In this document: positions 9,856-22,731 of the stretch, one piece after another
Numbering within the stretch: position 1 is the stretch's first letter
Layout of the letters: each line of letters opens with the position of its first letter
Origin: Krasilnikovozyma curviuscula
Lineage: Eukaryota > Basidiomycota > Tremellomycetes > Cystofilobasidiales > Mrakiaceae
Assembly: GCA_014825775.1 (NCBI GenBank)
Contig: MVAQ01000184.1
Span: 1 to 43,364, forward strand
Length of the DNA stretch: 43,364 nt
Reading direction: 5' to 3'
Notes under the pieces: generated by a model
Databases searched by the model: none
Seen by the model: the letters and a program-made list of their open reading frames with translations, nothing else
What the model was told of the DNA's origin: nothing
Position numbers and translations under genes: made by a program

Positions 9856-12800
9856 ATGGCGAGCTCATCTAGAGTTCTCAACGTGGCCAACGCCTCGGAT
9901 GTCTCCCCAGTGCATCTCGTGCTATCCCATATCCAGACCATCACTGGTACCATGCGGAAAAACTCTCGCTGGGCTTCAACATCCTCGCAATCTCGGCCAC
10001 GGAATGCAGACTACGGACAGCTGGCCAATCTCGCTGGCACGTCAAAGGATGGGACCAAAAGCTCCATGAGTGGGGCAGAGGACGGAAAGAGAGAGGTAGG
10101 TAAATGGAGAATGGGTGAATACATGGGTGAAGAAGAGCTCATGGTGGGCTTCATTGACTTGCGAAGACGACTTGGTGACGAAGGAGGTCCGTACACAACC
10201 ACGTTTACATCCTTCATTCTCAGACACTGACCTGATCGCTCTCCTCTCATAGAGCTTCCTTCTTTGCCGATTGTTCTCCATCCGTTCTTGTCCCTCATCA
10301 GATCCCCTCTCACTACCGGTCCAATAACTTCGCTCTCACTGCAATCGCTGCTCTCTCTCCTTACGCTTTTCCCGGATGTCGACACCCCAGACGGCAAATA
10401 CGATCTTACGACTGCTCTCTCTGATGTCTCATCTGCTGTGACTCACTGTAAATTTGAAGCAAGTGACAGTCAGGGCGACGAAGTAGTTCTGTTAAGGATA
10501 TTGGCCATTATTGAAACGGTACTGGAGAGATGGGGTGGAGGTGGAGTAGCTGGAGATGCCGGTGTTGCATTGGGAGATAAGGAGGTCTGCGAAATGCTTG
10601 AGACTGGCTTGGGAATGTGTTGTCAAATGAGATTAAGTGGTAAGTTCCCCTTTGCTCTGATGCCGCCGCTGGTGCTGTCTTTATTCACGTTCCAACCAAT
10701 TCTTAGAAATCTTGAGGAGAGCATCGGAACAGACAGTGCAGAATATGGTCAGAATGGTCTTCAATCACCTCAAACGGATACCAGTCACCGATCAGACAGA
10801 GACTGTAGTGACTACAGACAAAGACATTACTATACCCGCCGAACTCCATTCTATGGACCCAACCGGACTCAGCCTAGGAGGTGCAGTTGCACCATCGAGC
10901 GACGAAAGGGCTCAAGTAAAGCAAAGCGGTGAAACGACGCCTATTGAGAAGTCAGAGCAGGTTGAGGCTGTCATGGAAGTAAAGAACAACACAGATGAAG
11001 GTAACTATTACACTGGGTATATCTCTCTTTTATCTTACTAACTACTGTCGTGGTTCCAGAACCAGTAGTGGACCTTCCCTTCTGTCCTTACGGCGCCGCA
11101 ACTGCAACAGAGTTAATCAGAGTTTTAATCTCTCTACTCAACCCAATGGATCAGCAACACACCGATTCTATGCGAATGGCTGCATTGGGAATCCTGAACA
11201 CTGCTCTTGAAGTTGCTGGGGCATGCATAGGAGAATGGCAAGAAATGCGATCCATGATTTTGGATGAAGGCTGCAAATATCTCTTCCAGTTAACTCGTAG
11301 TGATTCACCCAATCTTCTCAGCATCAGTCTTAAAACCTCAAACACTATGTTTTCAACTATGAGGAAATACCTCAAACCACAACTTGAACTTTTCTTGTCA
11401 TACCTCATCGATCGACTAGCACCACCACCTGCCTTCTCAGCGATCCCGTCTCATGCCCGTGCTTCTATGTCAGTTCCTGGCTCACCTAGTCCATCCCCCA
11501 GTCTCAACGGAGACTCAATCGAATCGTCGATCACCTCAGTTTCCTCTTCACAGCGACCACATGTTCAAGCTCCTATCGTGCCCAACGAGGTCAGAGAGTT
11601 GATGCTCAACGCTCTGAGCCACCTCGCTGGTAAACCAACGTTTATGGTCGATCTCTGGGTCAATTACGACTGTAATATGGAGTGTGAGGATCTCTTCGAA
11701 CGCTCCATGCTTTTCCTTACCAGGGTGCGTCTTGAATTCGCTGTGGACAAGTAGCCGTTATTAAGCTTTGCGAATTCTCTAGGGCGTCTACCCAGTTGTT
11801 CCAACAAACAGAGACTCTCAGTCGGACAACCAGCTGGTATGTTTGGATATCTTGTTGTCGTCAGTCAACCATATGGCCCGCAGGGTAGAAGAGGTACGTC
11901 TTGCCGTCTTGTGTGTGAAGGCTCTTTCTAACATCTTCCATCAAAATCACTTCAAAACCAGAACGAAGACAATTGGCCTTCCGTGTATCCCACCAAAGCA
12001 TCTTTGGCTTTCACCAAGTCTCGCAAGAGCTTGATGCTCGCTGGAGCAGCGAAGTTCAACACGAAGCCAAAGCTTGGTCTTGCGTTCTTGGAAGATAATG
12101 GTCTCCTGGTCACTGAGCCAGGAGCCTCAAAAAGTCGTGCCATAGCTGATTTATTGAAATCAAGTCCCAGAATTGACAAGAAGCTTCTCGGTGACTACAT
12201 ATCTCGTCCAGATAACATCGAAATATTGAAGGAGTTCATCTGTATGTTCGATTTCAAAGGGGTGAGTCTTTCCTTTCTTTTTCTGCCCGTTGTATCTTCC
12301 TGACGAGAAGAGGCCACCTTGTGCTGTGATAGAAATTGGTCGCTGACGCAATGCGTGACTTGCTTGAATCCTTCCGACTTCCTGGAGAGTCTCAACAAAT
12401 CGCTAGAATTACGGAGACATTTGCAGAAATCTACTTTGCCTCAGGCCCAGCTGAAATCAAGTCTCAAGATGCTGTATACGTCCTTGCTTACTCCATCATC
12501 ATGCTCAATACAGATCTCTTCTCTCCTCAAGTGCGAAAAAAAATGGCATTCGAAGACTACAAACGAAACCTACGAGGAGTGAACGCAGACTCAGATTTTT
12601 CAGATGAGTTCCTAGTACGTGGTATGATATCTTATGTTCTCTTTGATAGTTCTGATGGTTTTCTTCTGTAGAGGAATATATACGACTCGATCAAGAGGCG
12701 GGAAATCATTATGCCGGAGGAGCACACTGGACAGTTTGGATTCGACTATGCATGGAAGGAGCTGTTAGCGAGAGCTCCTAGAGCAGGTAAGATTAAGTCC

Positions 12801-15653
12801 CTTGTTTTGTCATCATTGAGTTTTGCTTGCTGACTTTGGCGTTTAAGGTTTGATGCTGGTTTGCGAGACCTCGTCGTTTGACAATGAAATGTTTCAAACA
12901 GTCTCCAAACAGGTTGTTTCAACGATTGCCTATGCGTAAGTTTATTTATTCAGTACTTTCCATCTCTGGAGAGCATTATCAAAAGATTTTTGTCACATTT
13001 CAGGTTTACCACCTTCACAGACGACTATGTCATCCAAAGAGCTATTACTGGATTTAGACAATGTGCTACTCTTGCAGGAAAATTCCAGCTGCCTGAAGTC
13101 TTCGATCATATTGTGATGGCGTTGTCTCAAAGTGAGTTAGAGCTTTTCGATGGCACCTAATGAGTCGTGCTGATCTCCTTCCTTATACAAGCTACTGGCC
13201 TTCTCGATGATCTTGATACTCCATTCCACAACTCCAATAGCCCAGTCGTTGAAGTGGAGGGTCAATCTATCACTGTGTCTTCGCTCTCAGTACGATTCGG
13301 TTTGAACTTCAAGGCTCAGCTGGCCGTCGTTGTTCTCTTCACCATTGCTAATGGAAACGGTCATGCCATTCGAGATGGGTGGTCCCAGGTATGTGCATCC
13401 CCTAGTGACAATTTACACTATTGAACTAAGCTTCTTTTCATATCATCTTTCAGATCTTCGAAATGTATCAAACTCTCTTCCTTCATTCGCTTCTTCCTGC
13501 TCCGATGCTTCAAATGGAGGATTTCTTGGGTGGTACTTCTACAATTCCTCTTCAAGTGGCTGCTCCTGTTACTCCAAGGGAGGAACGGCGGTCCGATGTA
13601 GGCTTGCTATCAACATTATCTTCATACCTTCTCAGTCCGTACGGATCAAGCCTGGACACACTGGGCCTTCCTTCGGCAACAGATGACGAAATTGAAGCCA
13701 CTCTCACTACAATTGATTGCTTGAGCTCTTGCAAATTTGAGGAGCTCTACGGCCAAATGTTGTGAGTGTTACAATACAATTTTAATATCAATTGCTGGCC
13801 ACTACCTGACGGACCAGGGTGATCCCAGAGTACTCGACTTAGAATCCATGGTCTCCGCTGTCAAATCTTTGAAAGACTTAGCCGACAAGAGGTTGTCGGT
13901 GAAACCGATCCGAGCCCCCATTCCATCGAAGGAAGACTACCGATCATCACCTGGTCCAGCTTATCGCGAAGTTCAGAACCCCTACGATCCAGCTTCCGTT
14001 TTCCTCCTTGAGATGCTCGTTAGCATATCGAGCAAAGCCTCTAACCATATCAAGGATACCTGGTAAGGACATCGTGTTTCATTCGTTTGTATTCCTCACC
14101 TCAGAGTTTTTTTGTCCGCAGGCCAATTGTTTTCGACCATCTTTCCCATCTTCTCTCGTCAGCTGGGCAGTTCAGTATTCTACTCATTGAAAGAGCAGTA
14201 GTTGGGCTCCTAAAGTTATGTGTCATTATTTCCGTGGAGGTCAGCCCTCATTTCCTTTCTTCCATTACGCGAACGTGTTCTGACTCGGCTGTGTAATAGG
14301 TATCCCTCCGAGACCAGGTTTTTGTTTCTCTGGATTTGCTGAGGAGTCTACCAACTCCTATTTTGAATTCGGTGTCTGAACAGCTTGTAGCTGGCGTTGC
14401 TCGTGTGCTCGAGAAGGACGCATTGGCTATCAAGTGAGTCGCTATTAGCAACTTTGTACTGTCATTGAAGTCTGATAACACTCTGCTAGATCTCCAACCG
14501 AGTGGGGTCTGATTTTGGCTCTGCTCCGAGGTGCTGTACCTCACCCAGAAGCTTCGAAGAGTGCGCTAGTTTTGGTAGAGAAGGTCATCGCAGGAAATCT
14601 CGGGCCAGGTGTAACTCAGGATAACTTGAACGGAATTGTTGGTATCCTCTCTGAGTTTGCCGGGTTTGAGGGTGTGGCAACAGGGGGAAAGCAGCAGAAG
14701 TCACGACGCGCGGTCGTCCAATCAGCAGCGATGTCAGTCTCGCAACTCTCACATTTTGTAAGAAATTAGTAGATCTGACAGTTTTCTATTTCAGTGAGCC
14801 TGCTGTTGAGCGCGGTCTGAGAGCAGTCGATGCGTTGTTCGAGCTCAAGACTCCAATTACATCGCTGATGTCTACTTCTCCACTTTCCTACGATGAAGGT
14901 AGGCTAATCTTCTCTTTTCCCTCAATGATATTGTGCACTGAGAACCTCGCATAAGCTTGGTGTTGTTTCTGGCTTCCATCACTGCGAGCACTCGGCGTTC
15001 AGGTTGTCCACGGTTGTAGAGAAGTGCGGCAAAGAGCCCTTGGTTATCTGCAAAGAAGCCTGCCAGGATCGCCCTTAGTCAGTCACAGCCACGAAGCTCT
15101 AGCTCTTATTTTCGAACATGTGCTGTTTCCTATGCTCGATGAGTTACTCAAGCCCCAGGTTTACATGTTGGATCCTCAAGGCATGGAGGAGACTCGTTTG
15201 AGAGCGTCGGCTTTGCTTTGCCGTATCTTCCTCGTCTATTTCTCCGAAAAGGGGGATGAGGATATTACTGCTCTTTGGTTGCGTGTAGTGGATGTGTTAG
15301 ATCGATTCATGAACAGTGGAAAACCGGATCAGCTCGTGAGTTTAGACTTTTGAGTTCAATCTTCACCTCAGCTGACCCGTTGTTTTCATAGTACGAAGCC
15401 GTACCGGAATCTCTCAAAAATCTGCTTTTGGTACTCAATACCTCTGGGGTCCTTGTTCCCCCAACTGAGAGTGACACGAGAACCACTGCTGAGATCACAC
15501 TGTGGAATGCGACAAAGGAGCGAATTGACAGATTCTTACCTACGTTCTTCGAAGGTGAGTTTGTAAAACAGATAAAACAAACACTTTACTTAAGTCGGTT
15601 TGTCTGTAGGTATCTTCCCTGCTCCTCTGGAGCCACCGAAAGTGGTGGTCTAG
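9856..15653 (+). CDS. GEA1: Sec7-domain ARF guanine-nucleotide exchange factor, GBF1/Gea type
   Basis: A large multi-exon gene from ATG 9856 to TAG 15651-15653, estimated at about 1,500 residues, similar to yeast Gea1/Gea2. Order: N-terminal DCB region (from HLVLSHIQTITGTMRKNSRW); HUS box (VNYDCNMECEDLFERS, about 11,665-11,712); Sec7 domain (about 12,150-12,790) with FRLPGESQQI, where the Glu codon at 12,387-12,389 is the catalytic 'glutamic finger', then the IIMLNTDLFSPQ motif; then long HDS helical regions to a C-terminus ending PPKVVV. This family loads GTP onto ARF1 at the cis-Golgi and is the brefeldin A target class. The last intron joins E-G to IFPAPLEPP. A BIG1/Sec7p-type assignment is less likely because the Gea-type pattern around the Sec7 domain and the overall length fit GBF1. 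The stop lies 158 bases from the converging OPT gene. Confidence 0.92.
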
Positions 15654-15811
15654 AATATCGAGGGCCAGTTTGACATCAGGCGACATGCGGTAGCTTGCGA
15701 TCAAGCGATTTTCAAACCATATTGCACATTACGATTCCAGTATGACAGCAAAATATAACCACAAAAAGATAGGAGAGATGAGATGGACGAAACATTGACA
15801 GAACAAGCTTG

Positions 15812-18800
15812 TCACGTAGGCCACTGCGACGTGACGTCAGTTACTGTATTAGCGGTTTATGAAGCAAGGGACTTACAGTAGCAGGCCCAAACCCGTCTAC
15901 GGGCGCTGTTTTGAAGGTACCAGTTCCCGCCCAATCCAACGCTGCGTGACGAATGTGTCAGACATAGACCTCATAAGCAGCGGAAACTGTACTTACTGTT
16001 TTGGAACACATTATTACCCCACCAATCTAAGAATATAGTCCCTCCTTTGGGAAGATTCAGCGTCAAGAAGATAATAATAATGCTGATGAAGGTACCGGAG
16101 TCAAGGGCAGCAGCGGTGATATAATTGAACTGGAGGGATGGCCAGAGCGTTGGTCAGTACGCAAGAGGCAAAATAAGGAGAATGGAGGAAGCTAGGCGAG
16201 GAGAATCTTACATTTGACCACCATAAGAACCGTTTACGTCGTATGAGATATTCTGAGAAAGCGAAAGTATACTTGTGAAACAAACGAGGAATGCCTAAGA
16301 ATATATTTTCACTTACGAAATATGAATCCAACAATAACGAACGATGTATAATTGATTCCAGTCGATGGAGGAATTCCAATTGCGGAACCAATAAGGATGG
16401 GAAAGTTGATATTTCGTATCCACGAAGTTGGTCGCTTGATAAAAAAAAAAAAAAAAAAACCCCCAAAAAAAAACCATACACACACAAAACATAAGCAACG
16501 CCCCTTTGCTCTTCGAGAAAAACCATTACACGCACCTTACGAAGCCAGAAATACAGCGGTATCGGTAGCACAGCACCGATGATCATGCAGTACCATTCGG
16601 GATGGTACAAAGCGCCAGGACCAAACTGCCGGGCTGGACCAACAAGGCCCCTTGAAACAAAACGATCAACCTTAAGGAGGATATCTCAGAGGTTGAGGGA
16701 AATGACTGACCAAGTGATGGATGCAGTGAAAAAAGTCTGAGTTTGAGGACAAGTCAACTGTTCTGAATTTGTGGAGCTGCAAGTGTCTGGAACAGTCGCA
16801 AATATCCACCGCTTTACTCCCACCTGCACGATCGCAGAAGAAAGAACACTGATGAGTTGGGCTAAGGCAAGAAGTCAATTACAGAAGTCAGGTGAGAAAT
16901 TTTAATCGACATCATGTGCGATGAGATACGATTATGCAAGACCAGCAGAACTTACCTGTGAATGTGATTCTAGGGGGAATTTTCAAGTAATGGCCGAGTT
17001 TCTGCATCTGGGAGAAGTTACTGCCCGTGATTAAAGATTCAACGGCGATAGATTTGAAGAACTGTAGGGCAGAACCGATATAAAATCAGAGAATTTTTAT
17101 GATTAAAGTCTTCACAGCTACTGACCATTCCAGCGACAGGCATTCCAGGTAGAAGGTAGCCACCAACTATCTGCCCTATTACGTTTATTACAGAGATCTG
17201 CCAAAAAGCAGAATCAAACGAAGACGAAGAGGCATTAAAGGTCAAATCAATAGAAGCTCAGAAGTCCATTCACTTACAGAAACATTGCTCTGAGCAACAA
17301 TGACTCCGTAAGGCATATAGTACACAAGAGCAATCAAGAGTGAGAGTAGCACCCCCCAAACCGGAAGTCCTGAATTGGTGTATCCTTGTACGGCAGCAAT
17401 ACCAAATGCAAACGTTCCGATGCCGAAGCAGAGATACCACCTGCGGGCGACGAAAGAGCATGATTACCTGAGGAACTAAACAATGGGAAGGAAGCAATGA
17501 GAATAAACTTACCACATAGGAACTGGTTTGTACTGTTCCATCAGACGGGAATGAACGTCTGCAGGTTCGAGTGGCTTACCCCTTTTGAACAAGTTCAAGA
17601 AGCTCTGGCCATGGAACAGCAAGAAATGTACCAGGATACAAGTTGTGACGGCAAATGCCAACGTGTACGACATCATGAAAGTCGCCGTAAGGTAGATCGG
17701 TGAATATTTCGAATAAGTATCCAAATCCAGGGTCATGTTATCGTAAACAATATTTGAGTACCCAAACGAGTCTCCAAAGCGATCAAAGGCGCTGTTTGAG
17801 TTGATAGGAAGGTAGGCGAAATTCCAAGCCTAGACAGAGACACTGCAGTCAATTTTCAGATCCTTGGATCCAATAACACAATGTGATACTCACGTTTGTG
17901 TAGTACAAAATAGGAACAATTATCCAATAAAAAAGCAGAAACCCGACGCCCATATTTGCCTCCGCCCACCAAGGTGTGAGCAAAGGATTTCCCATGTAAC
18001 CGATGGTTCCCCAGTCAAATGACAACAGTGACATTCCTAGACCTGTAGCTGATCCGAAAAGTTGATTGACAACAACATTGTCTGCACCTTGATGTTAGCT
18101 GGGATTTAAAAAAGCGATTGATACCACAACTCACTGGGAGCGATCCAGCAGATCCACGAGAAGTATCCAAGTCCTCCAAAGATGAATGCTAAGCCGGCAG
18201 ACCATGCGTCAGCAGGAAACATCATTAAAATATAGAAGGTGCATTCAGTACTCACAAGGAAACCACTCCCATACGAAGATGGCAGTGAACACCACCCAAA
18301 AATATGTAAATCGCGACATGAAACGCGAATTCCCGATGCTGAATTCTTCACCTGCATGGAAAATGTTTAGCAGTGAGCAAGCAGAGAGATTTTGTGGCCA
18401 TATCATTGAAGCAGGCTCGATCTGGGAGTACATGTAATTAGTAGACAGAAGGGGGAAGAGAGGGAACTGAGGAAACTGAGGCTCACAATCATCTTCGTAG
18501 CCAGTCCCGCCATAAACAGTCCCGCGGTATGAGTACACAAGATCATAAGGAACTCGAAACTGCGTATTTGGTCATGTTAGCGAAGTCAGAGACCGAACCA
18601 AAATTGAAACAGGCTCACCCGGCGCCCAACTCGGCGGACCAGAAGGTTTCAGACGCAATTATAGCATTCATTGTATATGGAGTAGTCGTTGTTATTGATC
18701 CAATAATCACAATGAGAGTATGTTCCTTAATGTTGAAAGGGCCAGGATTGAATGAAAACTGTCCCCCTCCCAAGAATCTGGGCACCTCCCACGACCGAAT

Positions 18801-19976
18801 TGGAAGAACCTTTGCCATAATCTTTCCCAGAGGAAAACCAATGATCCTTGAGTCGACAGAAAGAGGTGTTTAGTTTGTAGCAAAAGAGCAATGCGGTCTT
18901 CCAACTCACTGGATTATCAATCCGCTGACAACGGTACCTCCTCCACGCAGTGATAGAAATATATTGATCCCAGCTCCAATCAATCCGAGCGTCAAGCCAA
19001 TGAGCCATGATCTGAAAGTAGAGACTGATTTAGAACAAAAATGACGTTATCAGTGGGAAAGATCAAGGTGGACAGAGAATTGAGCTCCGACCTGGCATGT
19101 CAGGATCGTCCAAGTTCGAGACAGCAGCGTTGACTTCTGGGTAAGGGCTATCTTCTTCAAAAATATCAGCTTGAATTTCACCTCTGCAGTCATACAAGGC
19201 GATCAGTCAGGTAAGACCAAGGATAAGATAAATAACAGCAGAGTGTCGTACTTTTCATCCGCAGTCCAGCCTTGGCCAGCTTTGGTTACTACCCCGTCAG
19301 GAACAGTCGTGACACCGTCAAGAGTGTTAGTGATCCAGGTCCCATTGGATGTTTCCATGCGAGAAGAATCCATTGATTTTCCATCGTCACTCGAAGAAGA
19401 GTACGCAGAGCCGATGAGAGGAGTGAATGAACGCATGCGGATCGCCTGACGCTCCGGATTTCCATTTTTGGACGAATACAGTGAATAGTCGTCACTGTTC
19501 ACAGTACCAGCGCTTTCTGAGGCTTTGAATCTTGCATGGTACTTCTGAGTAGACGGGAAAGGGTTGAGGTAGTCGCTGTTGGGTAGTGACGGATGCAAAG
19601 AAGGGGCGGAAGGATTATTTTTGTAGGTGGTGGATGCTGTCGTAGGAGGTTCTGACGAATAGGTGAACTGGGATGTTGATGGTGAGAAAGAATCGAACTG
19701 GCTGGTCGTCTCAGGAGAAGTGAGTCCTGTCCCTGAAACCGCTCCTGTCTGCGGCCTGTGGAAGGCAAATACGCCTTCCGCATCGTGTTCATCCTCCTCG
19801 TCCTCCTCGTCAAATCCTTCCATATCTTCAGGTTCGAATGTGTTCGGGGCTGGACCAAGACTGCTGATCGAACTGGCAGCCGTATCAGGTCGATAGCTAC
19901 CAGCGGTATCGGGCCTATACCCAGCGGTGCTGGATCGACCTGCAGAAGACGCTGCATTCGTACGGTCTGCAGACAT
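15812..19976 (-). CDS. OPT1: oligopeptide transporter, OPT family
   Basis: ATG 19974-19976, stop TGA 15812-15814, many short introns, estimated 900-1,000 residues. The first about 240 residues are Ser/Thr-rich, with a repeated YRPDTA at residues 20-33 and an acidic run (EDMEGFDEEDEEDEHD). The OPT core follows: GEIQADIFEEDSPYPEV, DDPDMP, NPGPFNIKEHTLIVI (about 18,700-18,755), the PASMIWPQNLSACSLLN segment, SFDWGTIGYMGNPLLTPWW, and the family's typical end GPATWPT, with a dozen or more hydrophobic segments. OPT proteins import small peptides, some glutathione or metal-chelate, by proton symport at the plasma membrane. In C. neoformans an OPT protein imports the secreted peptide Qsp1; here the transporter lies between two Qsp1-like precursor genes, so an equivalent role is inferred. 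The gene symbol is by that analogy. A 16,441-16,470 intron holds a long A/C tract. Confidence 0.9.
16441..16473. repeat. homopolymer A-C-A tract inside an OPT intron
   Basis: About 19 A, 5 C, then 9 A on the plus strand. On the transcribed (minus) strand this is a long T-G-T run just before a splice acceptor, so it acts at most as an oversized pyrimidine tract. Such runs are prone to length errors in sequencing. Confidence 0.8.
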
Positions 19977-20567
19977 TGCTCGGACAAGATGGGTTGAAAG
20001 GAACGTTGGTGATTTTTTGTCTGATCCTATGGCACGTACAATACACAGATCATGTTAATAAAATGAAAAGCAGTTTATCTCGACGAAGGATCAACGCACG
20101 AGGAGCGGGCTACCAAAACCGAGTGCAATTTCTCTATCTCAGCAAGCAATCTCGGGTTGACTGATGTTGAAGATCTTGATGGCAAAAGATAGACGGGAGT
20201 AGGGCAGAAGGACAGCAGTCACTTCGTCTGATATTTCTCAAGTGCAAATCGACCGCCGGGGTCGTCAATGTTGGGTGAGGCGTTCTGGCCGCAGAAGGAA
20301 ATTTGCCTTATTGCGGGTGCAATTTGTTGCAAAAATCAGCTTGAAAATAATGAGCTGCCATCAACATGAGTATGAGAGAGTATTTTATTGTGTGGGCAAT
20401 TTGCTGGTCTTAGAAACAGAGCCATGCAGACAAATCGCCGCCGTCTGGCCTTCTCCTGGTTGCATTGTGTGAATGTCAACTCCTCCCGCTTCCAGAAAGA
20501 TACAGTAAGTTGATACCAAAGCTAGAGGAATAATAGTCCACGAGAATACACTTGCTTGCCAATCATC
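19977..20567. other. OPT gene upstream region and Rpc82 3' flank
   Basis: A 591-base gap between the OPT ATG and the Rpc82 stop, both genes on the minus strand. It should contain the OPT promoter and the Rpc82 3' UTR. I see no further gene and no clear shared motif with the peptide promoters. Confidence 0.5.
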
Positions 20568-22731
20568 TCAGTCAGCTCCAAATCTACTGTTGGCTGTACT
20601 TAAAGGACCACCTGGAAGGTCTCTGAGCACCATGACGTTGAAGTCTACATTTTAATCAATGGAACCACGATCAGCAACATCAGAAAATCTGGGTAGAAAA
20701 GAAACATTACGCACCTGTACGCAACTCTGCCAGCGTCAACTTCATGATCATGTCGTCCAGCTCCTTCAAGCCTTTCTTCTCTTCGTCCGTCAACAAAGCA
20801 CCATTCTCACGGACATCGGTCCGGCTTCTCTTCTCCAGCAGTGCTCTTCGTTGTGACAACTCATAATCTTTTCTTTGAATGAGGTTGGCCATGGTTTTGT
20901 AAAGGTGCGAGATGAGTGCGGTATACGCTCGAGACAAGTCAACGTGCCAGAGGTAGAACGTTCTTGTTATTGCTCTATCAGCCCCTCTTGGGACTTCCTG
21001 AAGTTCCAGAAGTGAAGCTGCGGAGAGTTCTGCGGTAATGACCCTGATGTCCTTCGGGGCTAGCATAGTGACTTTAGAAATCTGCGAAATGGAAGCAACA
21101 GTGGTATTGGTTATCAAATACACGTCCAGAAGAAAGCATCGCTCTTACCTGCTTCTCGTCAATTTTTTCGTGCGCTATCACCACATTGATCACACGTGCC
21201 GCTCCGTCACCAAAACGCTCTCGAACTACAGCGTCCAATACTCTTAACTTCATTCGAGAAGATATGGTTTGAAAATCGACATAGAATGATCCCCCGCTAT
21301 CTCTGCCACTTGAGTTTCTACTGATGAAGATCCCTTTTCGACCGGCTTCCGTCGTGTTGTCTTGGCAAGAGAGGATATTACAGAACTCTGAGATGGTGTC
21401 TGCAAGTACAGGACGAGTTGATGATGACGCTTCCGCTGCTGGGTCTACAATTCCTCGGTAAAGTTTAATGTCAGAGGGAAGGTTCTGAGAAATTTGATGG
21501 ATTGATACAGGTTCTAGTCGGAAGAAAGTGTCAGCTTGCTGAATATCTCGGAGATCCAGTTGCTGCGTACTCACCCGATCTCGATGCCAGCAAAGATATT
21601 TGAGCTTCCTGAGTCGCTTTAAGCATTGCGTCCAAGACAGCAGCGGCCTCTTTATTGAATCTGTCCTCTGCAGCTCTGACAACGAGCTGCCAGACAACGA
21701 GCACGCGCCTTTGTCAGATTCTTTGTCTTCGACAGAAACCTTCTAATAAAACTCACTTGGTTACGCATACCAACCTCGAACTTCTCAAAGTTGACTTTAA
21801 AGTAAACCTCTTCGTCTATCACTTCCTCTTCTTTCTCTTTCCCTTTGGAGTCCTTACTCTTTTTCTTCTTGACGGCGCCTTCGTCTTCACGCTTTCTCTT
21901 GGCCGCAACAAGACCGTTTTGGGGGTTGAGCCATTGTTCTCGTTCTTGTCGGATTTTGAGATCGACTTTGTCCCACGCTGCTCGAAGCTCTTTGGGAGAA
22001 GGGTAACCACTGATTTTTGCCTTCTCTTCACGCAGGTAGGCGATTCGAGTATCACGAGGAGAAACCGAGGAGCTTGGATGGTAGGGTAAGATGAAAGACG
22101 ATTTTAGGAGGTCAACGGTTGTAGAGGTGATAGAGCGAATTTCTAAAACGAAGGTTATGAACAACAAAGCTTGAGAGTCAATCCATGCTAGCAACTGACT
22201 CACTCTTGCTCTGACCAAAAGCTAGATGGCTAAGAATATCTGGTAATCTGAGCTTTCCTTCTGAGAGTATGAGTCGAAGAATATCAGCCGCCTGTGTCGT
22301 TCGAGCGAAGTGTCAATTTGGCAAGAGGGAGGTTTCTGAGCAACAACCTACATTTTCACCACCAAAGTCTCTTCCCATTTCAATGACACGACCTGCCCTA
22401 CTCAGGTCCAGAATGGCTCGTATGTTTGCTTCAAATCCTTCAACGTTGCCAGCATCGGGTCCAGTCCACCAAATCAAATCGTGCTGCAGTAGAGTCACCA
22501 GGGCCGCTCGAGCAAGCTTGGGTGGAGTTCCAGACAGTTGGCATATTGCGGGAAGAGGTAGTCTTCCTCGGTGCAGAAGAGGATGGGCTACACTCTGTGG
22601 AACAGCAGTATTTCGAGTCAGTCCATGATACTTGTAGCAGAGAGCAAGAGATTTAACAGTACCGCCAGGACTTCACCAAAATGATGGAGAACTAGATGGT
22701 GAGCCAGCCTAACTGCTTCCTTATCCGACAT
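20568..22731 (-). CDS. RPC82: RNA polymerase III subunit Rpc82 (RPC3)
   Basis: ATG 22729-22731 (MSDKEAVRLAHHLVLHHFGE), stop TGA 20568-20570, about 600 residues over several exons. Recognised from its order of winged-helix segments: GRLPLPAICQLSGTPPKLAR and ALVTLLQHDLIWWTGP near the start; a Lys-rich loop (KRKREDEGAVKKKKSKDSK) mid-protein; FEKFEVGMRNQ; ISEFCN; FVDFQTISSRM-like segment; and a C-terminal helical part with FYLWHVDLSRAYTALISHL, LLEKRSRTDV and ELDDMIMKLTLAELR. The last short exon adds DFNVMVLRDLPGGP and the stop. In Pol III this subunit forms, with Rpc34 and Rpc31, the subcomplex that contacts TFIIIB during initiation at tRNA and 5S genes. No sign of truncation. Confidence 0.9.
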
